From NCBI GenBank assembly GCA_903822375.1, contig CAIJOU010000151.1, positions 1 to 25,458 of the forward strand: DNA of 25,458 bases, given 5' to 3'. Positions within the stretch are counted from its first letter, which is position 1, and every line of letters begins with the position of its first letter. Below the pieces are notes generated by a model, which had not been told where the DNA came from, did no database searches, and worked only from the letters and a program-made list of their open reading frames with translations. Shown here piece after piece: positions 16,301-23,249 of the stretch. Source of the stretch: Candidatus Hydrogenedentota bacterium (GTDB taxonomy: Bacteria > Hydrogenedentota > Hydrogenedentia > Hydrogenedentales > CAITNO01). The translations under genes were made by a program, and so were the position numbers.

Positions 16301-16372
16301 CTTGGTGAATTCAGCGTCGAGATGCCGGGCGGGACCACGGCCATCTTCGCACTGAATCCGCCTGCAATGTAG
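13331..16372 (+). CDS. Large secreted clan-A-like glycosidase with N-terminal jelly roll
   Basis: 1013 residues from the TTG at 13331, beginning MRVFFVFLCAGLAGAAVSGAQQ, a clean signal peptide. Residues about 35-200 look like a carbohydrate-binding jelly roll of the kind found at the N-terminus of alpha-L-rhamnosidases (FRKQIDVRPGL, DDAYVFYVNGE, GQNVLGAEVMN, ATDSSWRFS, GFDDTGWQP). A linker beta domain leads to a TIM barrel from about residue 330 (ALFVNGQPEFAMWFWQRE). Candidate catalytic acids are Glu488 in NGIYGEWH and Glu661 in LFMDEADD, placed as expected for beta-strands 4 and 7. After the barrel comes a GH42-like trimerisation/glutaminase-like domain (HRVYVFLDAFSLTSEQRSAI). A small C-terminal beta domain closes it. 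It resembles GH42/GH164-type architecture, but I cannot assign a family. Expected exported; substrate unknown. Confidence 0.82.
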   Translation: MRVFFVFLCAGLAGAAVSGAQQAVSVRCVAAADGVTGEAWRAKWVWGPVSPNGPVGLFRKQIDVRPGLRSAWAQLSGDDAYVFYVNGETAKKGGFWWKQTGRVEVTGLLHSGQNVLGAEVMNAADPGGWLLELTLAYEDGTGDVIATDSSWRFSATKSPGWAGAGFDDTGWQPCVETGSPPDTAPWGYLPHESMGNRGRVEVVSLSVPDNIVAGTPVRGSIEVRALSGITVDSRLALTMKQGRSEIFSRSWELVPAPTQWPTGQPVRIELPDDALSRFLPRGTVELEYRLTDVAVEKSGTGELAGKSVNVTNPRQGMTTDAAVKPHNGAPALFVNGQPEFAMWFWQREILAQDAVAFRGAGVGVFTFCCPSYYLQPGWIGEDAYDYSEFDGIMLRLLDKDPEAYAVPRIFVGAPEWWVDKHPEEACRFADGVGWQANGWGGTKHESFASRRWRQDAGEALRRFVRHVVESPYSDRVVGFHVANGIYGEWHTWSATDIPDTSEPMRQALAAYVGGKYNGEEQALRRAWGDPAVTFGNVAVPTLAERHGGDAGMFHDPAKSKKVADYYECLHRETVDAIDHFCGIVKRESEGRLFTCVFYSYVPDLDWPQEGDHRAAALAHRFDSVDMFSSPHSYMRRKLGDDGLFRNYPAALALHGKLFMDEADDRTCLANDPAFTHATTVDQSIALVRREFGNAVTHGTGLWYMDQQDAWFHDERIMAEIANLKHWGDVSMNMPRQSVAEVAVISALDSEFHLSGRDAGNNHVTYPLYDGQIGELCRSGAPFDWFLIEDLVEGRIPPHRVYVFLDAFSLTSEQRSAIDKLKADKHTLVWFYAPGFVAPDGLSVQEMERLTGVKFRQLEHGCLKIGLDRSVFPDGPESFGPAKEQAPMFVPDGEGGTVWGHYEDTELPGLVVKDRDAWRSVYAGVPGLPATVLRRIFSDSGVHIYCDTGDNLSANAAWLMLHAASSGVKTVRLPQPARVHDIIGNRLLGERLGEFSVEMPGGTTAIFALNPPAM

Positions 16373-16488
16373 AACAACTTATGGGATCTCCCTAAACGGG
16401 GCCTGGCAATCAGCCCTTGAACCGGGTTCTGTCATTCACGGTCCCATAACAGTGCACCGCATGGCGTCACGCAGGTGCGCAGCGTTGT

Positions 16489-16896
16489 CTACTCCGTGCT
16501 GCCGTCCATGGGGAGGTCGGGGTGATCTGCTCCCTCTGCAATCCATACCCTGGCCAGGTCGAGATCTGTGGTAACCCGGACATTCAGCCCGCGGTTGACT
16601 GCGACGGTTTCCCAAAATGCGCCGCTCTGCAGGTCTCTTGGGCTGCATACAATGGCAACCCGGCAGACCTTGGGCACCACTTCGGCAATGAACTTTGCCG
16701 CCTCATAAATGGAGAACGTTCCAAGGGCGTATTCCAGCTCCGTTTCCTCGCACAACACCCGCTCGACACCGCGAGCGAGGGCCATCTCGAGGACGGCCAT
16801 GCCGTATTGTTTGACTTCCTCCTCGCTTTCATCCCTGCCTGAAGCCTTGACATATAACACATTACCCTCAACGCTCATTTGGTGCGCTATTGCCAT
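16489..16896 (-). CDS. SpoIIAA/STAS-like small protein
   Basis: About 135 residues from the ATG at 16896, which is preceded by a purine-rich GGAGAAGAGG stretch 11 or more bases upstream. The frame remains open to a TTG at 16983, so a longer form of up to 164 residues is possible. The pattern MSVEGNVLYVKASGRDESEEEVKQYG, then MALARGVERVLCEET, YEAAKFIAEVV, CRVAIVCSP and a final NRGLNVRVTTDLDLARVWI matches the SpoIIAA-like (STAS-fold) family found widely as lone proteins in environmental bacteria. It has no signal peptide, so it is one of the few cytoplasmic products here. Function in this family is largely unknown. It converges with the large glycosidase gene across 116 bp. Confidence 0.7.
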   Translation of the reverse strand: MAIAHQMSVEGNVLYVKASGRDESEEEVKQYGMAVLEMALARGVERVLCEETELEYALGTFSIYEAAKFIAEVVPKVCRVAIVCSPRDLQSGAFWETVAVNRGLNVRVTTDLDLARVWIAEGADHPDLPMDGSTE

Positions 16897-17186
16897 AATC
16901 GGTATTGCCTCTTCTCCGAGTATCAATGATCCAGGGGGGGACATCTCTGCATCATTTTCGTCCAACGCGGGGAACGCGTTCAATCTTTGTCAAATTCGCC
17001 GTTGCACACTCCCCCCTTTGCCCGAATCCGACCAAGACCCTCCGCGGTGCTTGGCTGGACATAGAAAGCGCCTTGCCAGTTGCCTGTTGTCTTATGCGAC
17101 CCTGTGGAAGGGTGAGTGACCGGAACGTCTCAGAGGAGGATTCATTGTCGAGGCGCCACCCGCACATTTCCCGGCCACCTCGGACA

Positions 17187-17900
17187 TCAGTCGGCCGTTC
17201 TGAAGCGCGCCGGATTAATCGCGGGGTTAATCTTGTGGTTCGTGAATTCGGTACTTCCAAATTCTTTCCCGGCACTGTCAAGATGAATGATTTTGAGGAG
17301 CAAGGCGTTCTTGCGGGCGATGATGAACTTTGCCCGGGCCAGCGGTCCCATGGGGGTTGTGAAGCTGGCGTCTTCCTTGGGCTCCGCTTCAATGACATAG
17401 ACCTCTTCTTTGCCTTGTTTGGACTCGGCAATCTTCAAGGACTTGAACCGGGCTTCGATAGATGTCAGGATGCCCTTTCCCACGATTCGCTGAACGACGA
17501 GCAGGTCGCTGGACATGGTCGTTTCGTTGGTTTCAGTTCCACCGGAGGAGACGACGGAGGAGGCAACGCGCGTGTACACGTCATCCGAGATCGCCGTGAG
17601 CTTCTCCGTTGAGGTTTCCAGGGAGTCACCCTTCGTCGTCACCACTTCCTCCGCGCGGTAGCAATCCTTCCCATCCTTGGCCCGGGCATACTCTACCGTT
17701 CCCTCCGAGTCAACCCGCGCGGCACCGCTGAACTCGTCATATTTCAGGGACACTTTCTTGCTGCACATGAGGGACTTTATCGGCTCGGATTTTTTGGAAA
17801 GCTCTGCCCGCACAGACTCGGTGTCAAGGTCTGCCCGAGCCTGAGATGCAACAAGCAGGCCCAATGAAACGACGAGAACAACCCGGCAGCCTTTGCGCAT
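17187..17900 (-). CDS. LolA-like secreted protein
   Basis: 237 residues with a signal peptide (GCRVVLVVSLGLLVASQARA, cleaved before DLDTES). The mature protein shows the alternating beta pattern of the LolA/LolB half-barrel fold: SLMCSKKVSLKYDEFSG, VEYARAKDGKDCYRAEEVV, EVYVIEAEPKED and ARAKFIIARKNALLLKIIHLDSAGKEFGSTEF. This is like outer-membrane lipoprotein-sorting proteins, which bind acyl chains. The start is supported by AAAGG 8 bases upstream and by a near-consensus promoter further up. It is a periplasmic candidate, not a proven LolA; the canonical LolA is usually near 200 residues. It lies about 290 bp upstream of the SpoIIAA-like gene on the same strand. Confidence 0.7.
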   Translation of the reverse strand: MRKGCRVVLVVSLGLLVASQARADLDTESVRAELSKKSEPIKSLMCSKKVSLKYDEFSGAARVDSEGTVEYARAKDGKDCYRAEEVVTTKGDSLETSTEKLTAISDDVYTRVASSVVSSGGTETNETTMSSDLLVVQRIVGKGILTSIEARFKSLKIAESKQGKEEVYVIEAEPKEDASFTTPMGPLARAKFIIARKNALLLKIIHLDSAGKEFGSTEFTNHKINPAINPARFRTAD

Positions 17901-18221
17901 AATAAACGCCTTTCGGCCCCGATTCCGAGACTGGCCAGAACCTGCCTGGAAATGCGGGGACGCTCGGCCCTTTTCTCAATTCTCATCCAGCCAGCACAAC
18001 ACCCGCTTCATCCCGGCTCAGATCATATCGGAGGGTGTTCTTTCTGTCAACGCCCATTGGAGGCCGTTAAAGTCCGGTCCGCACATTGCGGGCGCTGGCC
18101 TGCCAGAGAATGACGACCCGCCCCGACACTCCGCCGCGGACGAATTCTCGGGAAAGACCGTCATGCATACGCATGGCACGTTGTACGGTCCGACACCCCA
18201 TCGCTCCGATGGATTGATGCC
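17901..18221. other. Intergenic leader region of the LolA-like gene
   Basis: 321 bp between the lipoprotein glycosidase stop and the LolA-like start, both minus strand. It contains the promoter at 18022-18050, a leader of about 115 bases, and an 11-codon minus-strand ORF (18011-17976) that begins right after the predicted transcription start. The part from 18051 to 18221 shows nothing recognisable. Confidence 0.5.
18022..18050 (-). promoter_or_regulatory. Near-consensus sigma70 promoter for the LolA-like gene
   Basis: On the minus strand: TTGACA (18050-18045), exactly 17 bp, then TATGAT (18027-18022), that is 6/6 and 5/6 matches. Transcription would start near 18015, leaving a leader of about 115 bases. 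Confidence 0.65.
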
Positions 18222-20297
18222 TTACCTCGGGAGACCGGCCTTTTCGCCTGAGTTCCCGGAGTTCATGCGGCCCAAAGCATCGACGAAAGCCCAGTCCGTG
18301 TCCGACTCGCCAGTGTCCCCGTCGTCGGACATGGCCATATGCTCGAACTGGTAACCATGCTCCTCGGATGCTTTCGCCCACGCAACCACGTCAGATTTCC
18401 GGTGCCAGCCGCCGGTATCCGTGGACTGCAGGACTTTCCTCGCGGGAACCGCATTGCGTTCCACGAAGCCGTTGTCGTGCCAGCTCGCATAATCCACCAA
18501 GGGTTCCAGTTCGCGTGTGCAATCGTCGTTCCAGGAATTTATTGAGACTTTGTCCGCGCCATAATCCCGAAGAACCTTGATGATACTCCGATGGAACTCG
18601 ATATTGTCGGGAGTGTCAACATAAGGCTCGTTCATCACTTCAAGAATGACCTTGTATCCGCGGGTGGCGGATGCCAGCATCGTGGCCCATTCCTCATAAA
18701 AACGCATTTCCGGGCTGTCTGAGCGCGACCAGAAGCCGGCGAAGTTTTCGGCCGTGATGTCCACGTCCTGGATATTGTTGCCTTTCGTCAGCGCGAAGCG
18801 CCCGTTGACCTCTCCGTGCCTCAGCGAACAATGCTCGAACACGGACAACTGCACGATGAACCCTCTCGCGTTGGCATAGGCGACAAAATCGCGGAGGCGG
18901 TTCATGTATGCCGGATCGATTCGGGAAAGGTCATAGCGCCCGTCGTTGGACATCAGGAAGGGTTGCGCGTCCCAGGCATTCAGCGGCATGGTGCGGATGA
19001 GATTGATGCCCCGGCCCGACAATCGGTCCAGCACGCGGCGGTAGTCATAGCTCAGGTCGGAAACAATTCCATAGGGGTGCGGACTGTAGCCGCGCAGGTG
19101 CGCCCAATCTGCATCCCGGGGAGCGCCCGTAGCGGTAAATGCCACGGGGCGGCTCCATTCGCCCCATCCGTGGGGATTGTGCAGGCGCACGCGTAACCGG
19201 CACGCTGCACCCGGCACCAGGAGACCCAAGCCGCAGTGGTCATAGGTGCTTTCCCCACAAAGCGTCGTCCGTGTCCCGTCTCCCGTTTCACATTCACACG
19301 CATAGGCATCGTGTCTCTCGCCCTGCCAGCGAACCAGCGCCCCAAATGATGCGACAGTCACATCTTCATCCGGATGGACGCTCACTGCTGGCAAAGAGAC
19401 TTGGGGTGCGGGCGGCGAACTGAATCGGGTGCGAAATTCCTGAACCGTCCACGGGGTCCAGTGACCTTCAGTCTCAGACCGCGTCCAGCAAGAGTAGGTT
19501 CGACCCGGTAGAAGACGGGGCAGGTCCGGGGCTTTCACAACTGTAGAATCTTGAATCCATTTCCACACGGTGTGTGCGCGGGCATTTCCCCGTTCGGCAA
19601 GCCGAAACTCGGTGCGCTGGACGTTCGCTTCGTCGGACCAGACGACGCTGGGATGTTCATCAAAAAGAATAGAGGCTTCGGGAAGTATCACGGCCGGGCC
19701 CGCCGGCGGCGCGGAGGGAAAGACCCAGACACGATTGATATGAAACTCAGAATCTTCCCTGCTGCACAAACGGAAATCGGAGGCGTTGTTCTCCCTGTCC
19801 CCAAAGTTCGCGTCCGTAAGATGGTACGTGTGATGACGCCAGCAACCCGACCCTGTCATGGTTACCTGTTCGGCCGCCTTGTAACGCGCCGAGGCGTCTT
19901 CGCCCAGTGCATCGTATTGAAAGTACAAAGGCTGCCCCTTGACGCCGTCGAAATACTCTACCCGCACCCACACCTCAGGACGCGAGCCCTGGCAGGCCCA
20001 CGCATTGGACACGCGAAAATACAGATAATCGCCCTGCCATCGCCCGTGGGCCGTCAGGTCGTTGTGGCGGCACTCGACACCCCCTTTGACGCCCGCCGCG
20101 TTCCAGCCGTCAAGGTCCCCCACCAACCAGACGCCGTGCTCGTTGTTTTGGGCACCCAGGTCAATCGATAGCGGACCATTGCCGGCAGTGTCCCGGAGGC
20201 AGCCCGTAACGACCACAAGCAGAAGACACAGAGCCGGCGCGCATACCTGAGACCGCCGAAAAGCAACTTGAAGGGTTCTGCTCTGGATGCTCTTCAT
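18222..20297 (-). CDS. Lipoprotein clan-A (GH5-like) glycosidase with Fn3-like domains
   Basis: About 691 residues from the ATG at 20297; an earlier in-frame start at 20330 is less likely. The lipobox LLVVVTGC near residue 32 predicts lipid anchoring. A beta-sandwich follows that resembles a carbohydrate-binding module (IDLGAQNNEHGVWLVGDLDGWN, YLYFRVSNAWACQGSRPEVWVRVEYFDG). Two Fn3-like segments come next (near PEASILFDEHPSVVWSD and PAVSVHPDEDVTVASFGALVRW, each with a conserved Trp). The C-terminal 270 residues form a TIM barrel: GINLIRTMPLNAWDAQPF, FVAYANARGFIVQLSVFEH and VILEVMNEPYVDTP. Glu557 in NEP is the likely acid/base, and Glu652 in YQFEHMAM is the likely nucleophile. Clan assignment is good; substrate and family number are open. 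It is divergent from the FGE-like gene at 20569. Confidence 0.82.
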   Translation of the reverse strand: MKSIQSRTLQVAFRRSQVCAPALCLLLVVVTGCLRDTAGNGPLSIDLGAQNNEHGVWLVGDLDGWNAAGVKGGVECRHNDLTAHGRWQGDYLYFRVSNAWACQGSRPEVWVRVEYFDGVKGQPLYFQYDALGEDASARYKAAEQVTMTGSGCWRHHTYHLTDANFGDRENNASDFRLCSREDSEFHINRVWVFPSAPPAGPAVILPEASILFDEHPSVVWSDEANVQRTEFRLAERGNARAHTVWKWIQDSTVVKAPDLPRLLPGRTYSCWTRSETEGHWTPWTVQEFRTRFSSPPAPQVSLPAVSVHPDEDVTVASFGALVRWQGERHDAYACECETGDGTRTTLCGESTYDHCGLGLLVPGAACRLRVRLHNPHGWGEWSRPVAFTATGAPRDADWAHLRGYSPHPYGIVSDLSYDYRRVLDRLSGRGINLIRTMPLNAWDAQPFLMSNDGRYDLSRIDPAYMNRLRDFVAYANARGFIVQLSVFEHCSLRHGEVNGRFALTKGNNIQDVDITAENFAGFWSRSDSPEMRFYEEWATMLASATRGYKVILEVMNEPYVDTPDNIEFHRSIIKVLRDYGADKVSINSWNDDCTRELEPLVDYASWHDNGFVERNAVPARKVLQSTDTGGWHRKSDVVAWAKASEEHGYQFEHMAMSDDGDTGESDTDWAFVDALGRMNSGNSGEKAGLPR

Positions 20298-20436
20298 ATT
20301 AAAACACAGTAGCACAGGATGGGCCGCCACGACCAGATTCTGAGGCGATCAGCAGCCGTTGGAACGGGGGCGTGACGCAGGCGGGGGAAACCCGGCTTCA
20401 CCCCGGTAATACCGCGAAAATACGCCAAGAATGACA

Positions 20437-20465
20437 TTGACAAAACACATGTACGGGGGTAAAGT
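20437..20465 (+). promoter_or_regulatory. Promoter for the frameshifted FGE-fold lipoprotein
   Basis: TTGACA (20437-20442), 17-bp spacer, TAAAGT (20460-20465, four of six). It lies about 100 bases before the ATG at 20569, within the 271-bp divergent gap that is otherwise featureless. Confidence 0.45.
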
Positions 20466-20568
20466 GATGGAATGAACGAGTTGGAGGCTGGCGAACCCGT
20501 TCCCCGCGTTCAGCGTGTTCGAAACAACTCAGGGCGGGCATATTACACCTTCCCAAAGGGGCACCGAA

Positions 20569-21385
20569 ATGAATCCATCCACGCATGCCCGGTTCGTGCT
20601 CGCCGCAGTTGCGATGATGGCGGCAGTGGTCTTCACGGGTTGCCCGATTAGTCCGGGCAATACACAGACGTTTGCAGGGATTGAGTTCGTTTGGTGTCCC
20701 CCGGGAACGTTTATGATGGGGGGCTTATCCGGGAGAGCCTGACGCCCAGCAATGGGAAGGCCCGCAACACAAGGTAACCCTCTCACAAGGCTTCTGGATG
20801 AGCAAATACGAGGTCACACAGGCCCAGTGGAAGGCGGTTATGGGCGGCAAGAATCCATCCTTCTTCCAAAGCGCCGCCTCTGCCAGCAACGACAACCGCC
20901 CTGTGGAATCGGTTTCATGGGACGACACCCAGGTATTCATTAAGGCGCTCAACAGCGCATATCCAAAAATGGGATTCCGGCTGCCTTCGGAGGCAGAGTG
21001 GGAGTATGCGTGCCGGGCGGGCACGACAACCCGGTTCTACTGGGGTGATGATTTGGCCTACACCAAGATTGGCGATTACGCGTGGTACGGTGACAACAGC
21101 AACAAGCAGACACATGACGTCGGCGGGAAACTTCCAAATGCCTGGAACTTGCACGACATGAGCGGAAACGTTTTGGAGTGGGTCCAAGACCGTTACGCGG
21201 ATTATACAAGCACTCCGGTGACGGACCCGATAGGCCCGGAAAACAGCGGACGCAAAATATTTCGCGGAGGCTTCTTTGCTGTGGACCCCGGCTATTGCCG
21301 GTCGGCGTACCGCAGCAACGACCGTCCCCCGGGCATCATGCTCGGCAACATTGGCTTTCGCCTTGCGCGATTCCGGTTCCCCTGA
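20569..21385 (+). pseudogene. SUMF1/FGE-fold lipoprotein interrupted by a one-base frameshift
   Basis: The first frame starts at ATG 20569 after AAAGGGG. It encodes a lipoprotein signal (VLAAVAMMAAVVFTGC) and the family opening FAGIEFVWCPPGTFMMGG, then stops at 20740. A second frame continues the same family without loss: EPDAQQWEGPQHKVTL and GFWMSKYEVTQAQWKAVMG through FRLPSEAEWEYACRAGTT, NAWNLHDMSGNVLEWVQDRY and NIGFRLARFRFP, ending at 21385. Removing one G from the G6 run at 20718-20723 joins them as MMGAYPGEPDAQQ. The intact product would be about 271 residues with the formylglycine-generating enzyme/C-lectin fold. It lacks one of the two FGE catalytic cysteines (Val where the first Cys should be, before GYCRSAYR). 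Hence it is probably not a sulfatase activator. The break may be real, phase-variable or a sequencing error. Confidence 0.85.
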
Positions 21386-21602
21386 ACATTCCCGCGCATG
21401 ATAGCTGCCTGCATGTCGATTGCGGCACGGCGTGAAAAAGCTGCCGGAAGCGGTTCAAGTTCTCCGTCCTGTTCATGGCAGAATATGCCTCTTGGCAGTG
21501 TGTTGATAAACGCGCCCACACCCCTGTCCTCCGAGAATCACCCTGTGAACGGAAGTTGCTGCATGGTTCATCAGGACGGCGGCCGGAAAAGGAGAGAAAT
21601 CC
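21386..21602. other. Gene-free gap before the propeller glycosidase
   Basis: 217 bp with a clear ribosome binding site at its end (AAGGAGAG near 21587-21594) but no convincing -35/-10 pair or terminator hairpin seen. Confidence 0.4.
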
Positions 21603-23153
21603 GTGTTCATTACGAGTACGCTGCGGGGAATCGGGCGCACAGCCGGCATCACCGCCGTCCCATTGCTCGCTTGTCTTCTCTTCTATTCCGATACCGCCTC
21701 AGCACTGCTGTACCGGGCGCCCGAGGGCACGCTGAAAGACAACTGCGTGGTCTGGAATGACGGCACCTTTTACCTGTTCACCATGTACCGGCGCGAACAG
21801 CAGATTGCCGATCTGCGCCACCAGTGGTGCAACGTCTGGCTGGCCACCTCCACCGACGGCGTTCATTGGAAGGATGTTGGCCCGGTCATTAAAGATGCGC
21901 CGTTCGTCATCTATGCCATGCGCGTATGGAAGGTGGGTGACCGATACCTGATGAACCACGGGAGCTACACGGGCGACAAGCAGGATGTGCTGCGTTTATG
22001 GGAATCGCCCGACCTCGTTCACTGGACCTGGCTCGGGCCCGAATTCGATGTGCGCAGGCCCGACGGCCAGCGCATTGACCACATGGATGTGATCAGCGAA
22101 AACGAAGGCGGGAAGACGGTCTATTACGGCTACGCCGTGGGCGGCATGCTGCGTTCCGACGACGGCGTGAAATGGGCCTGGACGGGGGAGTTCCCGTTCA
22201 CCGACAACCTCAATGTCCGCGTCGTGCAGGAACCGGGCGGGTGCCAGCGCATTGGCGGCAAGTACTATCTCCTTGTGGGCGGATTCTATCCCGGCTCTTT
22301 CCAGTACGCGGTGGCAACGTTCATTTCCGACAAGCCCACGGGGCCGTTCAGTCCCGATTATCCGGCGTTCCGGCTCAACGGCTACTCCGGGCGCAACGTG
22401 GTGGCCCTCTGGGCTGGCTATTGCCGCCTGCCCAATGAAACACTGCTGACAAACTACATGCTTGACCCCGGCGGTCTCTTCTGGTGGCATGCGCCGCTCA
22501 AGTCCGCCGTTGTGGACGGCGCGGGTCATCTTCACATGGGATACTGGAAAGGAAACGAGGCGCTCAAAGGTACGGAACTGCCGCTTGACCCGCGGCGAAT
22601 CCGGCCGGCAGAACCCGATTTGAACGGGGATGTTGACGCCTCGCAGGATCAGATTACCCTCAAGGCCCATCCGTTGCCGTCTCCACGATGGATCACTCCG
22701 GGCAATCCGAACATTGCGCTCACCCTTCTCGACACCACCTTCGACGGCGACAGGGGCTTTGTCGTGGAAGGTTCCATGAAGGTCACGGCAATTGACGGTC
22801 TTGTCTTCCCCGGCGTGGGGATATGCCTCGAAGAAAAGGACAAGGCGGCCACCGCCGTCCTCTTCGAGACCTGGGGCCAGACGGAAATTGGGAAACTGCG
22901 CCGGACAGAACCGCTGCGCTTCGAATCAGCCGACCAGACCGCCTTCGGATGCGCGACCGTCGCCGGCATCCCTCCGGGTGAAACCTGCCGCTTCCGGCTC
23001 CTCTTCCGCAAAAACATCTTCGAGATGTACCTCAATGACCTGCTTGTTCAGACCTATTCTGCCGAGCAGTTTACGGGCCGCGTCGGGTTTGTGGTGCAGG
23101 ACGGAGTGGCTGTCATCAGCGGCCTGAAAGCCTGGGAAATGAACCTGCCATAG
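21603..23153 (+). CDS. Secreted five-bladed-propeller glycosidase-like protein (GH43/GH32-like)
   Basis: 516 residues with a GTG start, chosen because AAGGAGAG lies 8 bases upstream and a signal segment follows (AVPLLACLLFYSDTASA, cleaved before LLYRAPEG). Propeller blades are visible as repeating DG-x-W and YYLxxG patterns: NCVVWNDGTFYLFTM, ATSTDGVHWKDVGPVI, LWESPDLVHWTWLGPEF, MLRSDDGVKWAWTGEF, GGKYYLLVGGF and FISDKPTGPFSPDYP. Acidic residues of the usual catalytic triad could be Asp in KDNCVVWND, Asp in DHMDVISEN and Glu in VVQEPGG, but that is guesswork. From about residue 370 a jelly-roll (LamG/GH32-C-like) domain follows, ending YLNDLLVQTYSAEQFTGRVGFVV. This matches glycan-acting propeller proteins; the linkage cleaved is unknown. 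It is followed by the Tat protein gene 96 bp downstream on the same strand. Confidence 0.8.
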   Translation: MFITSTLRGIGRTAGITAVPLLACLLFYSDTASALLYRAPEGTLKDNCVVWNDGTFYLFTMYRREQQIADLRHQWCNVWLATSTDGVHWKDVGPVIKDAPFVIYAMRVWKVGDRYLMNHGSYTGDKQDVLRLWESPDLVHWTWLGPEFDVRRPDGQRIDHMDVISENEGGKTVYYGYAVGGMLRSDDGVKWAWTGEFPFTDNLNVRVVQEPGGCQRIGGKYYLLVGGFYPGSFQYAVATFISDKPTGPFSPDYPAFRLNGYSGRNVVALWAGYCRLPNETLLTNYMLDPGGLFWWHAPLKSAVVDGAGHLHMGYWKGNEALKGTELPLDPRRIRPAEPDLNGDVDASQDQITLKAHPLPSPRWITPGNPNIALTLLDTTFDGDRGFVVEGSMKVTAIDGLVFPGVGICLEEKDKAATAVLFETWGQTEIGKLRRTEPLRFESADQTAFGCATVAGIPPGETCRFRLLFRKNIFEMYLNDLLVQTYSAEQFTGRVGFVVQDGVAVISGLKAWEMNLP

Positions 23154-23177
23154 CCGCGTATTTCCTGAAGAAGAGAG

Positions 23178-23200
23178 CGCGTTGCAGGCATAGCGACGCG
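23178..23200. terminator. Hairpin between the propeller and Tat-protein genes
   Basis: CGCGTTGC and GCGACGCG arms (8 pairs including one G-T type wobble) around a 7-base loop. No T-run follows, so it may attenuate rather than end transcription; alternatively it is chance in GC-rich DNA. Confidence 0.28.
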
Positions 23201-23249
23201 GCGAACCCATCCTGAACGTGTTATCTTCATGCCAATGGAGGACGATGCA

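Noticed and set aside
16934..16940. G7 run as a phase-variation tract of the SpoIIAA-like gene
   Set aside because: It lies upstream of the preferred ATG at 16896, so length changes would not alter the protein unless the unlikely longer start is used.
22616..22660. Dockerin-like loop DLNGDVDASQD in the propeller protein
   Set aside because: The calcium loop is one residue short, occurs once rather than as a pair, and lies in a linker between two domains.
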